From contig OZ219905.1 of NCBI GenBank assembly GCA_964291635.2, positions 1 through 64,000 on the forward strand: a stretch of DNA of 64,000 bases. The letters are read 5' to 3'. Source of the stretch: JAPPHA01 sp964291635 (GTDB taxonomy: Bacteria; Pseudomonadota; Alphaproteobacteria; Rhodobacterales; Rhodobacteraceae). Made by a program: the position numbers and the translations under genes. The notes under the pieces were generated by a model, which was not told where the DNA came from, did no database searches, and saw only the letters and a list, made by a program, of their open reading frames with translations. This document shows positions 52,055 to 62,056 of the stretch, piece by piece (the first letter of the stretch is position 1; each line of letters begins with the position of its first letter).

Positions 52055-53110
52055 CTACACACTCTTCGCGGCAGCGCACAAAGCATTGAGCTTGGCAATC
52101 GCCAGGTCCCGCCCGAGCATGCCAAGACCGCAATCGGGTGCGACCATCAGGCGGCTCCTGTCAATGTGGCGAAGCGCTGAAGACAGGCGTGCAATGATTT
52201 CCGTTTCCCGTTCGACCCTGCTCCGGGCGATAGCGACCGCACCAAGAATGACGGTCGAAGCGCGGAATTCCTCGAGCAGCGCGAGACTGTTGTTGCTGTG
52301 GGCGTCCTCGATGGAAACCTGGTCGACAGATGACCGGTCAACGGCGCCCGCCAGCCGGAAATAGGCCATGGGATCGGCCTTGTGGTATTCCTCGTCATCC
52401 AGGTGATCCGGATACCCGCAACACATGTGCATGACCCGGTTCACATCTTCCGGCACGCCGTCGAAACAACGCTCGACGCATTCGATTCCGAATTCCAGCG
52501 CTCGGTCCACGTTGCGGGCAAACAACGGCTCGTCGATCTGGATGTTTTTGCAGCCGGCGGCGGCCAGTGCGCGGATCTCGAAATTGAGCGCCCCTGCCAG
52601 GTCGATCGCGAGTGTCTTCGGATCGTCGTAATACGTGTTGGCACAGGTATCCATGATGGTTGTGGGTCCCGGGACGGTGATTTTCACCGGCCGGTCCGCG
52701 CCGGCCTGCGCGACCCGGAAGTCCCGGTCGAGAAAATGCTCGCCGCGCGGTTCGATCTTACCCCGGATGGTGGGAAATTCGGCCCGGTATGCCCCGTCTC
52801 GCACGGTCATTGCCGTCAGGTTCTCGAAGTCGAAACCCGTCAAGTGGCGGCAGTGATAGTGGATGTAGTTCTCACGCCGCTGCTCGCCGTCCGTCGGGAT
52901 GTCGATGCCGCACGCCACCTGATCGGCGACGGCTTCTCTCGTGGCCTTGCGGTAGAGCGCTTCGGCTTCGGCATCCGCCCTGGTCGTGTTGGCGCGGCGC
53001 GTTATGTCGCCGGAAGCTTCCTTGAGCCCGTGTTCAACCTGGAACCAGTCGCGCATCGGCACGTAGTCTGGTTTGGGATATGCGCCTATGCAGGTGGTAA
53101 GAAGCTCCAT
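52055..53110 (-). CDS. MetE C-terminal-domain-like methyltransferase (paralogue of 61007-62056)
   Basis: A 351-residue cobalamin-independent methionine synthase-like protein that has only the catalytic C-terminal barrel. Zinc ligands are recognisable: His-x-Cys in RVMHMCCGYPDHL, Glu in QVSIEDAHSNN, and Cys in LMVAPDCGLGML. Other motifs: TCIGAYPKPDYVPMRDWF, GIDIPTDGEQRRENYIHYHC, KITVPGPTTIMDT and IQIDEPLFARNVD. ATG at 53110 follows GGGGAG. The methyl donor is uncertain: proteins of this size include folate-independent methionine synthases and catabolic methyltransferases. No riboswitch was recognised upstream. Confidence 0.85.
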   Translation of the reverse strand: MELLTTCIGAYPKPDYVPMRDWFQVEHGLKEASGDITRRANTTRADAEAEALYRKATREAVADQVACGIDIPTDGEQRRENYIHYHCRHLTGFDFENLTAMTVRDGAYRAEFPTIRGKIEPRGEHFLDRDFRVAQAGADRPVKITVPGPTTIMDTCANTYYDDPKTLAIDLAGALNFEIRALAAAGCKNIQIDEPLFARNVDRALEFGIECVERCFDGVPEDVNRVMHMCCGYPDHLDDEEYHKADPMAYFRLAGAVDRSSVDQVSIEDAHSNNSLALLEEFRASTVILGAVAIARSRVERETEIIARLSSALRHIDRSRLMVAPDCGLGMLGRDLAIAKLNALCAAAKSV

Positions 53111-54271
53111 TGACGATCTCCCCGTGATGGTGCCTGTTGTCGGCGTTTCCCGCTTCCGAGTTCGGCCGGGCTTCGGGACGACCATCGTTGGGCCGGCTGG
53201 CACGACCTTCCTGCCCAACCCGGCTTCAAAAGCCGCGAGAGAACGGCAAACGACGGAATGTGCAACACGCCGACCCCGGCATTTCGGGTACGGATAGCAT
53301 TTTGGCTTAATGAGCAAAAGCACCTCATGGAGACTCCTCGTTCCGGTGCATGCGTGAGTGCCCGTGTCGTTCCTCTGCAATCGTTTGGCCTTTTTCCCGG
53401 GACATGGGTTCCCGGGGAACAATTGCGACCATCATGGACCCGTGTGTAAACGCAGGGCATGCGGTCCTTCAAAACCGTGTGTCACGAACGCGCTGAGGTC
53501 TCGCGTCGCTTCGCATTGCGCGATCAGAGCCTGCACTTACTCCCGACACGAAGCCGTCCGGTCCCGCTGTTTCCGGCGGACATCTCCGATCGAGAGGTCA
53601 ATGATTTTGAATTCCGGCACGACCTTTCACCTCCGCCGTGATTGATCAGGCTCCTTGTTGCAGACCAGGATCCACCCACAAGAAACCTGGTTCATGGCAT
53701 GAGCCCAGCGGACGGCGACGCCCGCCCCTGGCGGCGTCTCGGACATCATGTGAATGCCGGTTGCCATCCGACCGCTCCACCGGGATTCCCCTGCTTCCCG
53801 ATTCCAGGGAAACTCGCTCGGCTCATTTGAGAAAACACGCTTTCCCTTTCGTGCTACACTGCGGCGTAAAATCCGGTCGCTGCCTTTCCGAGGTCCTGCC
53901 GCCGCCGCCGGTCCGCAGTCGAGCACTCCCGTGGGCACCGGAGCCTACGTATGCCACGCCGTGCACGATGGTGCGGGGTGCGTAAAGGCCTTGATGTCGC
54001 AAGGCGTCCCACACCCCCGGTGCAGGAAATATTCTGCGCCGAACGCGAGGCCCCGCCGCGGATCAAGGCCCTGGCCCGAGCGGCGTTCGAGCGAAAGATC
54101 CGCAACCGCAGCAGGAATTTCGCTTCTTGCTCCGCTGTGCGGCCGCCGGGGCGTCAGCATGAGAAGCGCGGGGTAACGAGCAAGCCGCTCCGCGCGCCAG
54201 TCATGGGCGCTTGCCCCTGTGCTGTCATTCGAGCACAAGGACAGCATTGAAATCATGACGAGACGTCGACT
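53111..54271. other. Long stretch without a supported gene
   Basis: About 1160 bases between the MetE-like and FitA-like genes. A dyad with a bulge (TTCCCGGG...CCCGGGGAA, 53394-53420) is the only structure noted. Several open frames exist on both strands but none looks like a protein. Confidence 0.4.
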
Positions 54272-54523
54272 ATGGCCGTGCTGACCGTGCGCAACGTTCC
54301 CGGCGAAGTCCATCGCGCCCTGCGTGTTCGGGCCGCCCATCGCGGTCGCAGCACCGAGGCGGAGGTACGCGCCATCCTGAAAAGAACGGTCCTGCCTGAA
54401 GGACGGGTCCGATTGGGGTCGCTGTTGATCGCGGTCGGCCAGCGCGCCAAGTTGACCGATGATGAGTCGGCAGGCTTTTCCCGGCGCGACAGCGCGACAG
54501 CCGTTCCGCTTGATCTCGAATGA
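54272..54523 (+). CDS. FitA-type antitoxin
   Basis: An 83-residue ribbon-helix-helix antitoxin. MAVLTVRNVPGEVHRALRVR and AAHRGRSTEAEVRAILKRTV are typical of FitA-like antitoxins, and the C-terminal LTDDESAGFSR resembles the toxin-binding tail. The gene overlaps the following toxin gene by four bases (ATGA). It looks intact, unlike the toxin. Confidence 0.8.
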   Translation: MAVLTVRNVPGEVHRALRVRAAHRGRSTEAEVRAILKRTVLPEGRVRLGSLLIAVGQRAKLTDDESAGFSRRDSATAVPLDLE

Positions 54524-54867
54524 TTCTGGTGGACACCTATGTGGTGTCGGAACCGTTGCGCAGAGTTCCGGAACCATGCGTCGCCGAATGGCTCGACAAA
54601 CAGGCGCTGGAGACGCTGAATCTGTCCGCCATCACCGTCGCCGAACTGCGTTTCGGTGTTCGTGGGCGGGTGTTGGCATTCGATCTGGCGGCTTCGCAAG
54701 CCTATGCCGAGCTTATGGCGAAGGCGCGTTCGGCTGGTCGGGCAATCTCGCCGTCCGACGGCTACATCGCGGCGACTGCGGCGGCAAACGCGATGATGGT
54801 GGCGACACGGGGCACGGTTCCATACGAAGCGGCCGGACTGAAGACGGTCGATCCTTGGGCGATGTAA
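54520..54867 (+). pseudogene. FitB-type PIN toxin with an internal deletion
   Basis: A 115-residue PIN-domain protein, about 24 residues shorter than FitB toxins. The start MILVDTYVVSEPLRRVPEP and the C-terminus RAISPSDGYIAATAAANAMM are family-like, but the piece between VAELRFGV and GRVLAFDLAAS that normally carries a helix of about 24 residues is missing. The usual ATRDTxPF motif reads ATRGTVPY, so one active-site Asp is lost. The frame is open, so a stable but inactive protein may be made. Confidence 0.7.
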
Positions 54868-55256
54868 TGGATGCTCGCCATGATCGGCGCGCGCAAAAGC
54901 GTGGATGAGCGAACTCACTTGATGATGCCCCTGTCCACGCATATACGGCCAGAGAGTGCCAGGGTCCGCCAAGAGCATGATTCCATGAAGGAATTCTCCT
55001 TACCGGACCATTTGAATTCGCTCGCCGAAAGATAACAAGTCCGTATTTCGGGGTCACGGACTTCGGGAAGGCCGAAGCGATGAGGAGAAACCGCACCGGC
55101 CGTAAACGCACGCAACCGCGCTGCGCGACCGCGATGACAACGGCGGACCGGAAGCATCATCGAGACAGCGGTAACGACGCTCGCCTGACTGCTTGGGCGC
55201 ACATTCTGCACGCGAGCACTTCGACTGGCTGCACACTGCCAAAAACGACAGGCCGA
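54868..55256. other. Intergenic stretch without a supported gene
   Basis: About 390 bases between the FitB relic and a dioxygenase fragment on the other strand. Nothing recognised. Confidence 0.35.
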
Positions 55257-55535
55257 TCAGGAGGCCGGCGCGTGATACGTGTCGATCATGCCGTCGAACT
55301 CACGGCGTATGGCAGCGATTTCCGCGTCCGTGTAGATCCGGAACGGTTTCAGGAAACCCTGATCGTTGAAGGTCTCGATCTGCTTTTTCGTCAGCATGGC
55401 GGGGTTTTCGTTGCGAACGGGATGGTACCGCAAGTCGCGGGACATGCGGATCAAGTCGTCCGGTGTCGGCAACTGCTTGAAACGGTCGTCTTGCAGGGAG
55501 GTATGAGCCAAAGGAGAGCCTATCGTCTTGGCCAT
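55257..55535 (-). pseudogene. Phytanoyl-CoA dioxygenase-like N-terminal fragment
   Basis: A 92-residue frame whose second half, MLTKKQIETFNDQGFLKPFR and IYTDAEIAAIRREFDGM, matches the N-terminus of PhyH-type iron/2-oxoglutarate dioxygenases. The iron-binding H-x-D and distal His, normally more than 100 residues later, are not there, and the downstream sequence is unrelated. It is a truncated gene. Confidence 0.6.
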
Positions 55536-56105
55536 TGGCCTTGTGGCGAGCCTAGCGCTCGCGGCATTCTTTCAGCACGACATTCTTCTCTTTGGTTTTA
55601 GTCAGCTTCACCGGAAATTCGAGGATTTCCAAAACTGTTCTTCGGAATTGAAAATACCGGCGTGCGTTCATGGAGCGTCCATCCCAACAGCGAAATCCCA
55701 TGACACTTAACGGCGATTCCTACGACACGTGACGGTTTTGTCCGGGTTGCAGACGGGTCCCTAGCAGGCGTTGCACGGTAACGGAATCCACGCAGGAGAT
55801 GCCCTCGCGATTTTCTCTCGGTACGGTCCCATCATCGATCCATCGATCGGAATGAGGAGGCCTGGGCCGATAAAGTGGATCGGAATCAACGTCAAAACCA
55901 TCCCGTGTGAAGCAAGATATGAAATGTGGGTCCATCCACCCATGAGCAGAAAGGATTTCCCCCCGATATTTCAGTACCGTGGCCAGGACATTTGGGAAAA
56001 GCGTTCAGAGTCGCCGCCGGCCCTTTCCAGCATAGTGAGATACGCTGCCCGTGCGGAATGAGATCTGCTGTCTCCTAGACGCCTGTCTAGTGGTCCGGTT
56101 CTTTA
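55536..56105. other. Stretch without a supported gene
   Basis: About 570 bases before the IS630 relic, somewhat richer in A/T than the surroundings. Small open frames occur on both strands (for example 55771-56061) but none resembles a known protein. Confidence 0.35.
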
Positions 56106-57245
56106 TCACGATGCCGATTCCTGCGGTTTTCGGTCGCCCTTTCTCCATGCCTTCACGAAATATTCGCGCTTCTCGCTCCAGCGGAGCGGGCGGGCATCAT
56201 TGGCGTTGTGGTGCTCGATGTAACCCTCGATCGCCGCGATGCATTCGTCGAGCGAGTCAAAACCGAATGCCTGAGCCTCGGCCTCGAGAGCTTCGAGAAG
56301 AATCCCCCGACGGCATTCATCCACGAGGCAGAGGTCGGCGTGACGTGGGCATGCCAGTGCCTGCAGCGGTCGAGCCAATTCCTGACCTTTTCCCTCTTGT
56401 GTGTCGCGTAGTTGTGCATCACCAGATGCGGTTCCAGCCCTTTGGGCTCCGCCGCCTCGATCTCATTGAGGAAGTCAAGAAGCTCCGAGGCGCGGTGGCG
56501 CCTGCTGCACTTCCAGATCATCGCGCCGGTGGCGACGTCGAGCGCGGCGAAGGGCGTTGTCGTGCCGCGGGGTGTCGTCATGGGTTCACCGCTCGGCCAC
56601 CCCCGGCGCCAGCGGCAGGACCGGCTGCGTCCGGTCCAGCGCCTTGATTTGCGTTCGCGTACTCACTCGGACCAACGGCGTTGACGCGATCATTCTCGTC
56701 CACACACGGGACGAGAGCGGTCCGGCGGGGCCATGTAGAGCCCCACGATGTCCTGCACCTTGTCGACAAACTGCGGGTCCGTCGACAGCTTGAACGTCTC
56801 GCTCAGGTGCGGCAACAGGCCGAACGCCGGCCAGGTCCGGTGCACGGTCGTGTGCGACAGCCCGTGGTCTCGGCCATGCTCCGGACCGACCAGTGCGTCG
56901 CGTCCTTCGGCATCGTGCTCAGCGTCCGCTCGACCACCTCCGAAACCTTGTCGTCCGTCACGGTACGGGGCCGGCCGGACCTGTACTCGTCCGAGAGCCC
57001 TCGATACGCTTCTCGGCGAACTGCCTGCGCCACTTGCGGAAAGTGTGCTCGTGCATCCCGATCCGCCCGCCGATCTCCCTGCTTAGAAGTCGCTCGGCGC
57101 AGAGAAGGATGATCTTGCAACGGTCGGGCAGCGGCCTCGACGCCTTGTGCCTTTGGACATGCGCCTCGAGGAACCCGCGCTCCTCCTCGCTCAGCATCAC
57201 TTCCACGGCCCTGCCTCTCGTTGAGGCGCCTCCTGTTGGTGTCAT
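56106..57245 (-). pseudogene. IS630-family transposase, multiple frameshifts
   Basis: Consecutive pieces in at least four frames cover a whole IS630-type transposase: EEERGFLEAHVQRHKASRPL and EIGGRIGMHEHTFRKWRRQF (helix-turn-helix), DEYRSGRPRTVTDDKVSEVV, TALVPCVDENDRVNAV (first Asp), GTTTPFAALDVATGAM, HLVMHNYATHKREKVRNWLD, TPTSASWMNAVGGFFSKLS and AAIEGYIEHHNANDARPLRW. The second catalytic Asp is His (MHNYATHK instead of xDNYxTHK) and the catalytic Glu is Gly (NAVGGFF instead of NxVERWF). It is dead. Terminal repeats were not found. Confidence 0.82.
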
Positions 57246-57384
57246 CCGCCGCCTTGATGGCGACTATCGTTACAGAAGACTCGTGTGTTGGCCGATTTTT
57301 CCGTACCATTTCGAGGCCCCGATCTTCGGGATCACCTGAAAAAATCGAATTCACGGGGAATTCGCTCCTGCAGGAACTGTCCTT

Positions 57385-58320
57385 ATGAAGCGAGAAACAA
57401 ACAAGCCATTAGCCAAATTTGTTGCGACCTTTGCAGTGGCTGTTTCCTCTACATTGTTTTCTTCTGCCCCAAGTTCCGCTGACACCCGATGTTCTCCAAG
57501 CTTTTATTATGTCGGTGGCTTCGGAGGGAGCATGCGGTCAAACGCCTTTCAGAAAAATCTCGTTCTTCCAGCAATCGAAGGCAAGAAGAAGCTGGCTGCG
57601 TCCGGTATAGACATTACGTTTTTCAGTCACTTACAGCGCATTGGCAGTGATGGTTTCTGTGAACGGGCTATGTGGGGATCGTTCGCGGCGACTGCCGCAT
57701 GCGGGGGCATTCTGGCGTTTGTTTTTCCGCCGGCGGTACCGGCTTGTTTGGCCTTTGCTGCAGGAGGTGGGGGAACCTGCATTTACTTGGACGAACAAGA
57801 TGACCTGGAAGAAATAATTTCGAACGACCTCAAGAAAGACGAAAACCCGATAGTCTTGATTGGCTACAGCTGGGGCGGAGACACCGCTGCGGCTCTCGTG
57901 GACAAATTCGGCAGTTCGGTAAGCAGGAATTCGGGTTTTTCGTCGAAGCGTTTCATTCTCGTTACACTGGATCCCGTTAGTTTGGGAGGCCCTTCGTCGA
58001 GGCAGGAGGAAGGCTTTGCAAACACTTCATGGATCAATGTTTATTCGACCGCAAAAAAAGGCAGGTGCAACACGCTTGCAAGAATGGGCAAAAGGTGGGG
58101 ACGGGCATCGAACGCAAATGTAAACATTGACGTCAATGAATTCAGGAGTTCATATCGATCTTCGGGAAATGCCCTTCTGCCGGAATTCGGTCACTGCGAG
58201 ACTGGTGAGATGTATGACGTGGCACAGGATCGAATTGAGGAAAAACTACAGGATTACTGTGGACCGAGTTTTCAGCTTCCCAAGTGTCAAATCGTAAATG
58301 GTAAATGTGCGTTCAATTGA
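57385..58320 (+). CDS. Secreted alpha/beta-hydrolase-like protein
   Basis: A 311-residue protein with a signal peptide (LAKFVATFAVAVSSTLFSSA, cleavage near SSA-DT). A nucleophile-elbow motif, LIGYSWGGDTAAALVDKFGS (G-x-S-x-G), follows an NPIVLIGYSW strand, as in lipases and esterases. A hydrophobic glycine-rich segment (GGILAFVFPPAVPACLAFAA) lies before it and might be a membrane-interacting lid. Nine or more cysteines suggest disulfides and an exported location. The gene is visibly richer in A/T than its neighbours and sits between IS relics, which suggests recent transfer. I do not recognise a specific family. Confidence 0.65.
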   Translation: MKRETNKPLAKFVATFAVAVSSTLFSSAPSSADTRCSPSFYYVGGFGGSMRSNAFQKNLVLPAIEGKKKLAASGIDITFFSHLQRIGSDGFCERAMWGSFAATAACGGILAFVFPPAVPACLAFAAGGGGTCIYLDEQDDLEEIISNDLKKDENPIVLIGYSWGGDTAAALVDKFGSSVSRNSGFSSKRFILVTLDPVSLGGPSSRQEEGFANTSWINVYSTAKKGRCNTLARMGKRWGRASNANVNIDVNEFRSSYRSSGNALLPEFGHCETGEMYDVAQDRIEEKLQDYCGPSFQLPKCQIVNGKCAFN

Positions 58321-58869
58321 TCGTCCTATTGGTTAGATTCAATCATTTAATGCCCTTGTCGGTGTCGTGTTTTTCTGTCTCCTGACGAAGGAGATCACAA
58401 ATTCCGGCGGTCGAAGCAATCGAACTCAACCCGCATAGCTCACGAAAACCGCGGTGAGGCCTGTTTTTCGGTGTTTTCACGGCTGGTGGCCACGATGACG
58501 CGCTGAAGGCGGCTCTCGCCGGAGTTCCGGCCGGACCGAGCCCGGTTTCCGTGCGCCATTCCAGGCGCGAAGTCATTTTCGCGGATGCCGTGTGCACCTT
58601 TCCGTGTGCTGCCGACGCACAGCCCCGGCAGCGTTCCGATTGACGCCGTGCAAGTGTGGGAATCCGGGGGCCGGAGCGCGGTTATCCGGCAAAATCCAAA
58701 AGCTTCATTCACCCCTGAGAATATCTGATTGGTTCAACGAACTGGATTGCCATAACGAGTAAGTGTAAGCGGCACACTGCGAAAATGTGGTAGGGCAATG
58801 TACGCCAATTTGTGCATCGCCTTCTCGTTATTCACCCGCAGACTTGAAACTGATCGACGCGATCATCGA
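58321..58869. other. Stretch without a supported gene
   Basis: About 550 bases after the hydrolase-like gene. No terminator with a T-run and no gene were recognised. Confidence 0.35.
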
Positions 58870-59140
58870 AGATCCCGCTCGCGACCTTCCCGCGATGATT
58901 GTTGCCCAGTATCGGGATCCGCTGATTCATGCTGCCGGAAAGCAGAGAGGGTAGAGGCCCGGACGAAGGCTCTTGATGGGCAAGTGGAGGGAACGGGTAC
59001 GGCGATGCGTCGGCAGACCGTGCCGGGAGTTGGTTCCCTGACGGCATTACCTATCGAGGGTCTTTGCGCCCGAGAAAGCGGAGTTCACCTGTGGCTGCGA
59101 AAAGCCGCGTGCTGCTTGCGCTGCCTAAGCACTACCGATG
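58870..59140 (+). pseudogene. IS110-family transposase remnant
   Basis: A short frame reads VEARTKALDGQVEGTGTAMR, RQTVPGVGSLTALPIEGLC, which matches the C-terminal Transposase_20 start of IS110 proteins (a coiled coil, then MRGVGPLTA). The sequence decays immediately afterwards. It is distinct from the longer IS110 fragment at 62760-63603. Confidence 0.5.
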
Positions 59141-59523
59141 TCCAAGATATGTACTCTAACGCCCCCGGGCACCGGTGAAGATTGGAGCGCATGACGATCA
59201 CTTAGCCATGGTAAGCCCGTCCTTCGCGGTGGTCCGGATGAGCCTGCGAAAACGTGCTACTCGATTTGACTGTTCAAATATGCCTCTTTCCCGGCAACGC
59301 TCACACGGAATATCTCAGCTTTGTGCGTCGTGCCCAAAACCCACAACTCGATCGACCGCATAGGGAGTGAGAAACGCTTTCGTTTTTATCCGGTTTAGAT
59401 ATTTGCCATTGCAACCAAGCAAATGGGAAACTCACTTTTGAAGAGCTGCCGGATTCAGAGCGGCGCGGCATTTGGCGACCTCGGCTAACGAGGTCGTGTT
59501 TGGAGACTGTAAGGGACGTGAAA
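59141..59523. other. Intergenic stretch upstream of the flavoprotein gene
   Basis: About 380 bases with no supported gene; the promoter of the flavoprotein gene should lie in the last 150 bases. Confidence 0.4.
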
Positions 59524-60822
59524 ATGTCGTTGGAGAAAACGGACACCCTGGTTGTCGGTGGTGGACAAGCCGGTATCGCGTTGAGCGAACATCTTGGGAA
59601 GAACAATGTTCCGCACCTGATTCTGGAAAAGAACCGGACAGCGGAAGCCTGGCGCACGGGCCGTTGGGACGCTCTGGTTGCCAACGGTCCCGCATGGCAT
59701 GACCGTTTTCCTGGTCTGGAGTTTACCGGCGACAACCCGGATGCGTTCGTGTCGAAAGACCGGGTCGCAGAGTATCTGGTTGAATATGCCAAGATGGTGA
59801 ACGCACCGATCCGCGAAGGCGTCGCAGTTTTCAAGGCTGAGCGGATGCCTGGCGAAGGTGGTTTCCACGTTGAGACGTCTCAAGGCGTCTTTGAAGCCAG
59901 GCGCATCGTCGCCGCCACCGGCGCATTCCAGCACCCGTCATTTCCACCGATTGTGCCCGAATCCGCAGCTGTCGAGCAGCTTCACTCCTTCGACTACAAA
60001 AACCCGAGCCAATTGGCCGAAGGAGCTGTCATGGTTGTTGGCGCCGGATCTTCTGGCGCGCAGATTGCTGACGAGTTGAACCGCGCCGGCCGCAAGGTCT
60101 TCCTCTCGGTTGGCCGGCATGACCGTCCGCCTCGCCGTTACCGTAGGCGCGACTTCGTCTGGTGGCTGGGCGTGCTGGGCTTGTGGGACCTGGCCGCGGC
60201 TGAACCCGGAACCGAACACGTGACCATCGCCGTGAGCGGCGCCTATGGCGGGCACACCATGGACTTTCGCCGTCTTGGCAACGAAGGCGTCACGCTTGTT
60301 GGCCTGACCCAGAGCTTCGAAAACGGCGTCCTGGGTTTTGCCGACGACCTTCAGCGCAACATTGCTGCCGGTGACGCAAGCTATATGAGAATGCTGGATC
60401 TGGCGGATGCCTATGTTGAGCGTACTGGTCTCGACTTGCCGGAAGAGCCTGATGCACGCGAACCGTTTGCCGATCCCGACTGTCTGACCAACCCGATCAG
60501 CTCGATCGATCTAGCCAGGGAAGGCATCGGCACGATCATCTGGGCAACAGGTTTCCGTCAGGACTTTAGCTGGATCAAGGCCGACGCCTTTGACAATAAG
60601 GGGGCGCCAATCCACCAACGCGGTGTCTCGATCGAACCGGATATCTATTTTCTTGGCCTGCCATGGCAGTCGCGGCGTGGATCGACCTTCCTTTGGGGGG
60701 TCTGGCACGACGCGAAGTACATCGCAGACCAGATCGCGATCCAGCGGGCCTATGCCAATTATGACGGCGAGGCGGCCATCATCATGTCTGCTGCTGTTGG
60801 GTCCCGGAATATTCAGGCTTGA
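59524..60822 (+). CDS. CzcO/FMO-type FAD-dependent monooxygenase-like flavoprotein
   Basis: A 432-residue flavoprotein with two dinucleotide-binding folds: the FAD site at the start (TLVVGGGQAGIALSEHLGKN) and a second, NADPH-type fold near residue 170 (VMVVGAGSSGAQIADELNRA). The ATGATGAFQHPSFP-like segment AATGAFQHPSFP and IIWATGFRQDFSWIK are usual in CzcO/flavin monooxygenases. ATG at 59524 follows AAGGGACGTG; an ATG at 59500 is an alternative. It probably oxidises N, S or a carbon centre. It ends with a strong terminator and is convergent with a MetE-like gene, so a common pathway is possible but not shown. Confidence 0.85.
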   Translation: MSLEKTDTLVVGGGQAGIALSEHLGKNNVPHLILEKNRTAEAWRTGRWDALVANGPAWHDRFPGLEFTGDNPDAFVSKDRVAEYLVEYAKMVNAPIREGVAVFKAERMPGEGGFHVETSQGVFEARRIVAATGAFQHPSFPPIVPESAAVEQLHSFDYKNPSQLAEGAVMVVGAGSSGAQIADELNRAGRKVFLSVGRHDRPPRRYRRRDFVWWLGVLGLWDLAAAEPGTEHVTIAVSGAYGGHTMDFRRLGNEGVTLVGLTQSFENGVLGFADDLQRNIAAGDASYMRMLDLADAYVERTGLDLPEEPDAREPFADPDCLTNPISSIDLAREGIGTIIWATGFRQDFSWIKADAFDNKGAPIHQRGVSIEPDIYFLGLPWQSRRGSTFLWGVWHDAKYIADQIAIQRAYANYDGEAAIIMSAAVGSRNIQA

Positions 60823-60824
60823 AA

Positions 60825-60863
60825 CGGCGGGTTTGTCCCGCGTTCCCCGCCGACGGTTTTTTT
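60825..60863 (+). terminator. Rho-independent terminator after the flavoprotein gene
   Basis: Stem CGGCGGG (60825-60831) with CCCGCCG (60846-60852), then ACGG and seven T residues (60857-60863), starting two bases after the stop codon. Confidence 0.8.
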
Positions 60864-61006
60864 CAGTGATTCAGGGACAATCCGGGACAGGGATTCTTCC
60901 CCAAGCAGGGTTTTTCAAGTAGCCACCCTTTCCGGTCAGGAACAATATCAAGCAGCCTTTTGGCGCCCTTGACGTGCATTTTTGCACGAAATGTGTTGGT
61001 ACGCTT

Positions 61007-62056
61007 TCATAGGCTTTGTGCGGCAGTCGCCAAATTTCTCAGCTTGGCGACGGCCAGTCGCCGCGGCAGCAGCGCAAGGCCGCAATCGGGCGCTGCAATC
61101 AGCCGGTCGGCGTCAATGTGTTCAAGGGCTGCACCCATTCGGGCGCGCAGGGTGTCAACCGACTCCACGTGGCTCTTGGCGATGTCGATCATGCCGAGGA
61201 TTATCGTGGTGTGGCCGAACAACTCCAGTAGCTTGAGATCATTGGGCCGATGTGCATCTTCGATAGAAACGGCGTCCACATCGGCCGCGTCGAGGGCGCC
61301 GGATAAAGCGAAATAGCTCGCTGGGTCAGCTTTGGCGGGGTGAGGATCGTCGAGGCCGGCAGGGTATCCACAGCAGATGTGGACAGCACGGTTGACGCCC
61401 GGTTCGACGCCGGCGAAGCAACGCTCTACACACTCGACGCCGAACGCAAGCGCTTCATCGACCTGGCGCGCGAATAACGGCTCGTCGACCTGAATCCACG
61501 TGCAGCCAGCTTCAGCCAGTCGCCTTATCTCTATATTGAGGACCTCGGCGAGCGCCCGCGCCAATTCCGGCCGGCTGGTATAATACTCGTTGGCAATTGT
61601 GTCGCTTATGGTCAGCGGACCCGGCACCGTTATTTTCACCTCGCGATCTGTGGCCGACTGTGCAACACGCCAGTCGGCGGGCAGAAAAGCAGGCCCCGAT
61701 TCCAGTTTTGATATGACCGTGGGGACACTGGCCACCCAGCTTCCATCGCGCATTGTTTGTTCACTAAGGTGGCGGAAGTCGATCCCTTTCACATGCCTGC
61801 AGTGATAATAGACGTAATGTTCGCGACGGATTTCACCATCGGTTGGAATGGTTATTCCGCAATCCACTTGCTCACGAACCGCATCCATAGACATGCGGTC
61901 GAGTGTTCTTTTCGTTTCGGCTGACTGGTCCTCCACCAAGGCATCGTAGACCATGGTCGGCGCCGCGCGCCTTTGCTTGCCCATATTGCTCCACATTGGA
62001 ATTGGGGCGTCGGCGGGTTTAGGGTAGGCACCGATTGTCGTGGTCGGAATGGTCAC
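61007..62056 (-). CDS. MetE C-terminal-domain-like methyltransferase (paralogue of 52055-53110)
   Basis: A 349-residue zinc methyltransferase of the same short MetE-like type. Zinc ligands: His-x-Cys in RAVHICCGYPAGL, Glu in DAVSIEDAHRPND, and Cys in LIAAPDCGLALL. Shared motifs include TTIGAYPKPADAPIPMWSNM, GITIPTDGEIRREHYVYYHC, VKITVPGPLTISDTIANEYY and WIQVDEPLFARQVDEALAFG. The two copies are about half identical by eye, so they are old paralogues, perhaps with different acceptors or methyl donors. GTG start at 62056 after AGGGGA. Convergent with the flavoprotein gene. Confidence 0.85.
   Translation of the reverse strand: MTIPTTTIGAYPKPADAPIPMWSNMGKQRRAAPTMVYDALVEDQSAETKRTLDRMSMDAVREQVDCGITIPTDGEIRREHYVYYHCRHVKGIDFRHLSEQTMRDGSWVASVPTVISKLESGPAFLPADWRVAQSATDREVKITVPGPLTISDTIANEYYTSRPELARALAEVLNIEIRRLAEAGCTWIQVDEPLFARQVDEALAFGVECVERCFAGVEPGVNRAVHICCGYPAGLDDPHPAKADPASYFALSGALDAADVDAVSIEDAHRPNDLKLLELFGHTTIILGMIDIAKSHVESVDTLRARMGAALEHIDADRLIAAPDCGLALLPRRLAVAKLRNLATAAQSL

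Noticed and set aside
53111..53460. Possible SAM or cobalamin riboswitch upstream of the MetE-like gene
   Set aside because: None of the conserved cores of SAM-II, SAH or cobalamin riboswitches could be found by eye.
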